This document shows, in pieces, positions 5,638 through 6,238 of a stretch of DNA of 6,238 nt. The notes below the pieces were generated by a model. The model was given only the letters and a program-made list of their open reading frames with translations, did no database searches and was not told the origin of the DNA. The stretch comes from CAZHUM01 sp046484045 (GTDB lineage Archaea > Thermoplasmatota > Thermoplasmata > Halarchaeoplasmatales > Halarchaeoplasmataceae), in NCBI GenBank assembly GCA_046484045.1, contig JAWOBZ010000013.1, forward strand, positions 1 to 6,238, given 5' to 3'. Position numbers and translations under genes: made by a program. The first letter of the stretch is position 1; the number at the start of each line of letters is the position of its first letter.

Positions 5638-5645
5638 TTTATAAG
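5638..5645 (+). promoter_or_regulatory. TATA box of the methyltransferase gene
   Basis: TTTATAAG is centred about 27 nt upstream of the ATG at 5668, in the 74-nt gap after the zinc-ribbon TPR gene. It predicts transcription starting at or one base before the ATG. No Shine-Dalgarno is visible. This favours ATG 5668 over the out-of-frame ATG at 5658. Confidence 0.55.
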
Positions 5646-5667
5646 ACTAAAATCATTATGTATCTTC

Positions 5668-6238
5668 ATGGAGAAATTGAAAGGTCTAGACTTAGAGGGG
5701 AAACTGGTGCTAGATGCAGGTACCGGTGCCTGCAACATGACTCTGTTCCTTGAAGAATGGGGTGCCCGGGTAGTATCTATAGACTACAGAAGGGAACGGC
5801 AGTTGGATTGTAAAAAGAAAACAAAATATGCCCAATTCGTCACCTCCGATTTGAGATATCTCGACTTCATCGAGGACCAGGCTTTCGACCATGTGATCTG
5901 CAATTTTCTGATCTCTGCACTTTCGGAGAAGAAAGACCTTCTGATATCTATGGTTTTTAGACAATTCCACAGGATCCTCAAGAAAGACGGTATGCTTGTT
6001 ATCATAGACTATTATCCCTTCGAAGAGGATTCGTGCCCATCTCACTGCCACGATCTTCAAGTAGAGTTATGGAGACTTGAAAACGCAGTCTCAGAACTGC
6101 TTGGAGAGGGCCACCTAGAAGAGTATCCACCCGAATCTCTTGAAATGGAGTTACAAGCTCTGGGTTTCTGTGAAACGGAAATCTCTATCCTTTTGAAAAA
6201 AGTCCCGTGGCCAAACGATCTTCTACGAGAACATGAAG
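5668..6238 (+). CDS. Class I SAM-dependent methyltransferase, 3' end outside the window
   Basis: The frame stays open from ATG 5668 to the right edge (190 codons plus one base), so the C-terminus is missing. The fold markers are in order: motif I VLDAGTGACN (14-23, SAM-binding glycine loop), acidic D39 after strand 2 (VVSID, ribose hydroxyl contact), SD at 60-61 (adenine-side contact), strand 4 FDHVICNF (73-80) in the position of motif IV, and the post-motif FHRILKKDGMLVIID (100-114). A cysteine- and histidine-containing stretch follows (SCPSHCHD). This is a Methyltransf_11-like small-molecule or macromolecule methylase; the substrate cannot be read. There is almost no N-terminal extension before the Rossmann fold. 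The start is supported by the TATA box and the immediate onset of the fold. Co-regulation with the upstream TPR gene is not required, since it has its own promoter. Confidence 0.86.
   Translation, partial: MEKLKGLDLEGKLVLDAGTGACNMTLFLEEWGARVVSIDYRRERQLDCKKKTKYAQFVTSDLRYLDFIEDQAFDHVICNFLISALSEKKDLLISMVFRQFHRILKKDGMLVIIDYYPFEEDSCPSHCHDLQVELWRLENAVSELLGEGHLEEYPPESLEMELQALGFCETEISILLKKVPWPNDLLREHE

Noticed and set aside
5710..6060. Minus-strand frames of 73 and 116 codons near the right end
   Set aside because: They are opposite the methyltransferase, which shows a complete ordered set of SAM-binding motifs; the antisense frames have none.

Overview
The window looks like a gene-dense piece of a euryarchaeal chromosome. 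The evidence is an archaeal-type Elp3, a pyruvoyl-dependent arginine decarboxylase, a short stand-alone PRC-barrel protein of the archaeal CdpB kind, an archaeal zinc-ribbon/winged-helix protein (DUF5817-like), and TATA boxes placed about 25-33 nt upstream of start codons with no clear Shine-Dalgarno site at most starts. That last pattern is typical of leaderless archaeal transcripts. A methanogen-related or Thermoplasmatota-like lineage is possible, but the window does not settle it. None of the eight visible stop codons is TAG (four TGA, four TAA), a weak hint only.

Layout. (1) 1-591 (+) is the C-terminal part of Elp3, truncated by the left edge. (2) It meets head-on, with no gap, a minus-strand pair: pyruvoyl-dependent arginine decarboxylase (1520-1047) followed by a zinc-ribbon/winged-helix protein (1050-592), whose start overlaps the decarboxylase stop in ATGA. 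(3) A divergent promoter region (1521-1606) leads rightward into a 63-residue two-helix membrane protein (1607-1798) and then a 726-residue protein with about six membrane helices and a long TPR-like solenoid (1825-4005). (4) That gene converges, with a 3-nt gap, on a minus-strand pair: a gamma-class carbonic anhydrase (4515-4009) and, upstream of it, a PRC-barrel protein (4836-4564). (5) A 124-nt divergent promoter region precedes a zinc-ribbon plus TPR protein (4961-5593, +). (6) A class I SAM-dependent methyltransferase begins at 5668 (+) and runs off the right edge.

Functionally the window is mixed housekeeping: wobble-uridine tRNA modification (Elp3), agmatine/polyamine synthesis (PdaD), CO2/bicarbonate chemistry or a related left-handed beta-helix function, and a probable cell-division or RNA-related PRC-barrel adaptor. 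Around these sit uncharacterised genes. The ones most worth attention are the small membrane protein with its membrane-anchored TPR neighbour, the zinc-ribbon TPR protein divergent from the PRC-barrel gene, and the zinc-ribbon/winged-helix gene translationally coupled to arginine decarboxylase. No RNA gene, CRISPR array, insertion sequence or large repeat was seen, and there is no gene-free stretch over 300 nt. I did not find convincing evidence of a wholly new system.
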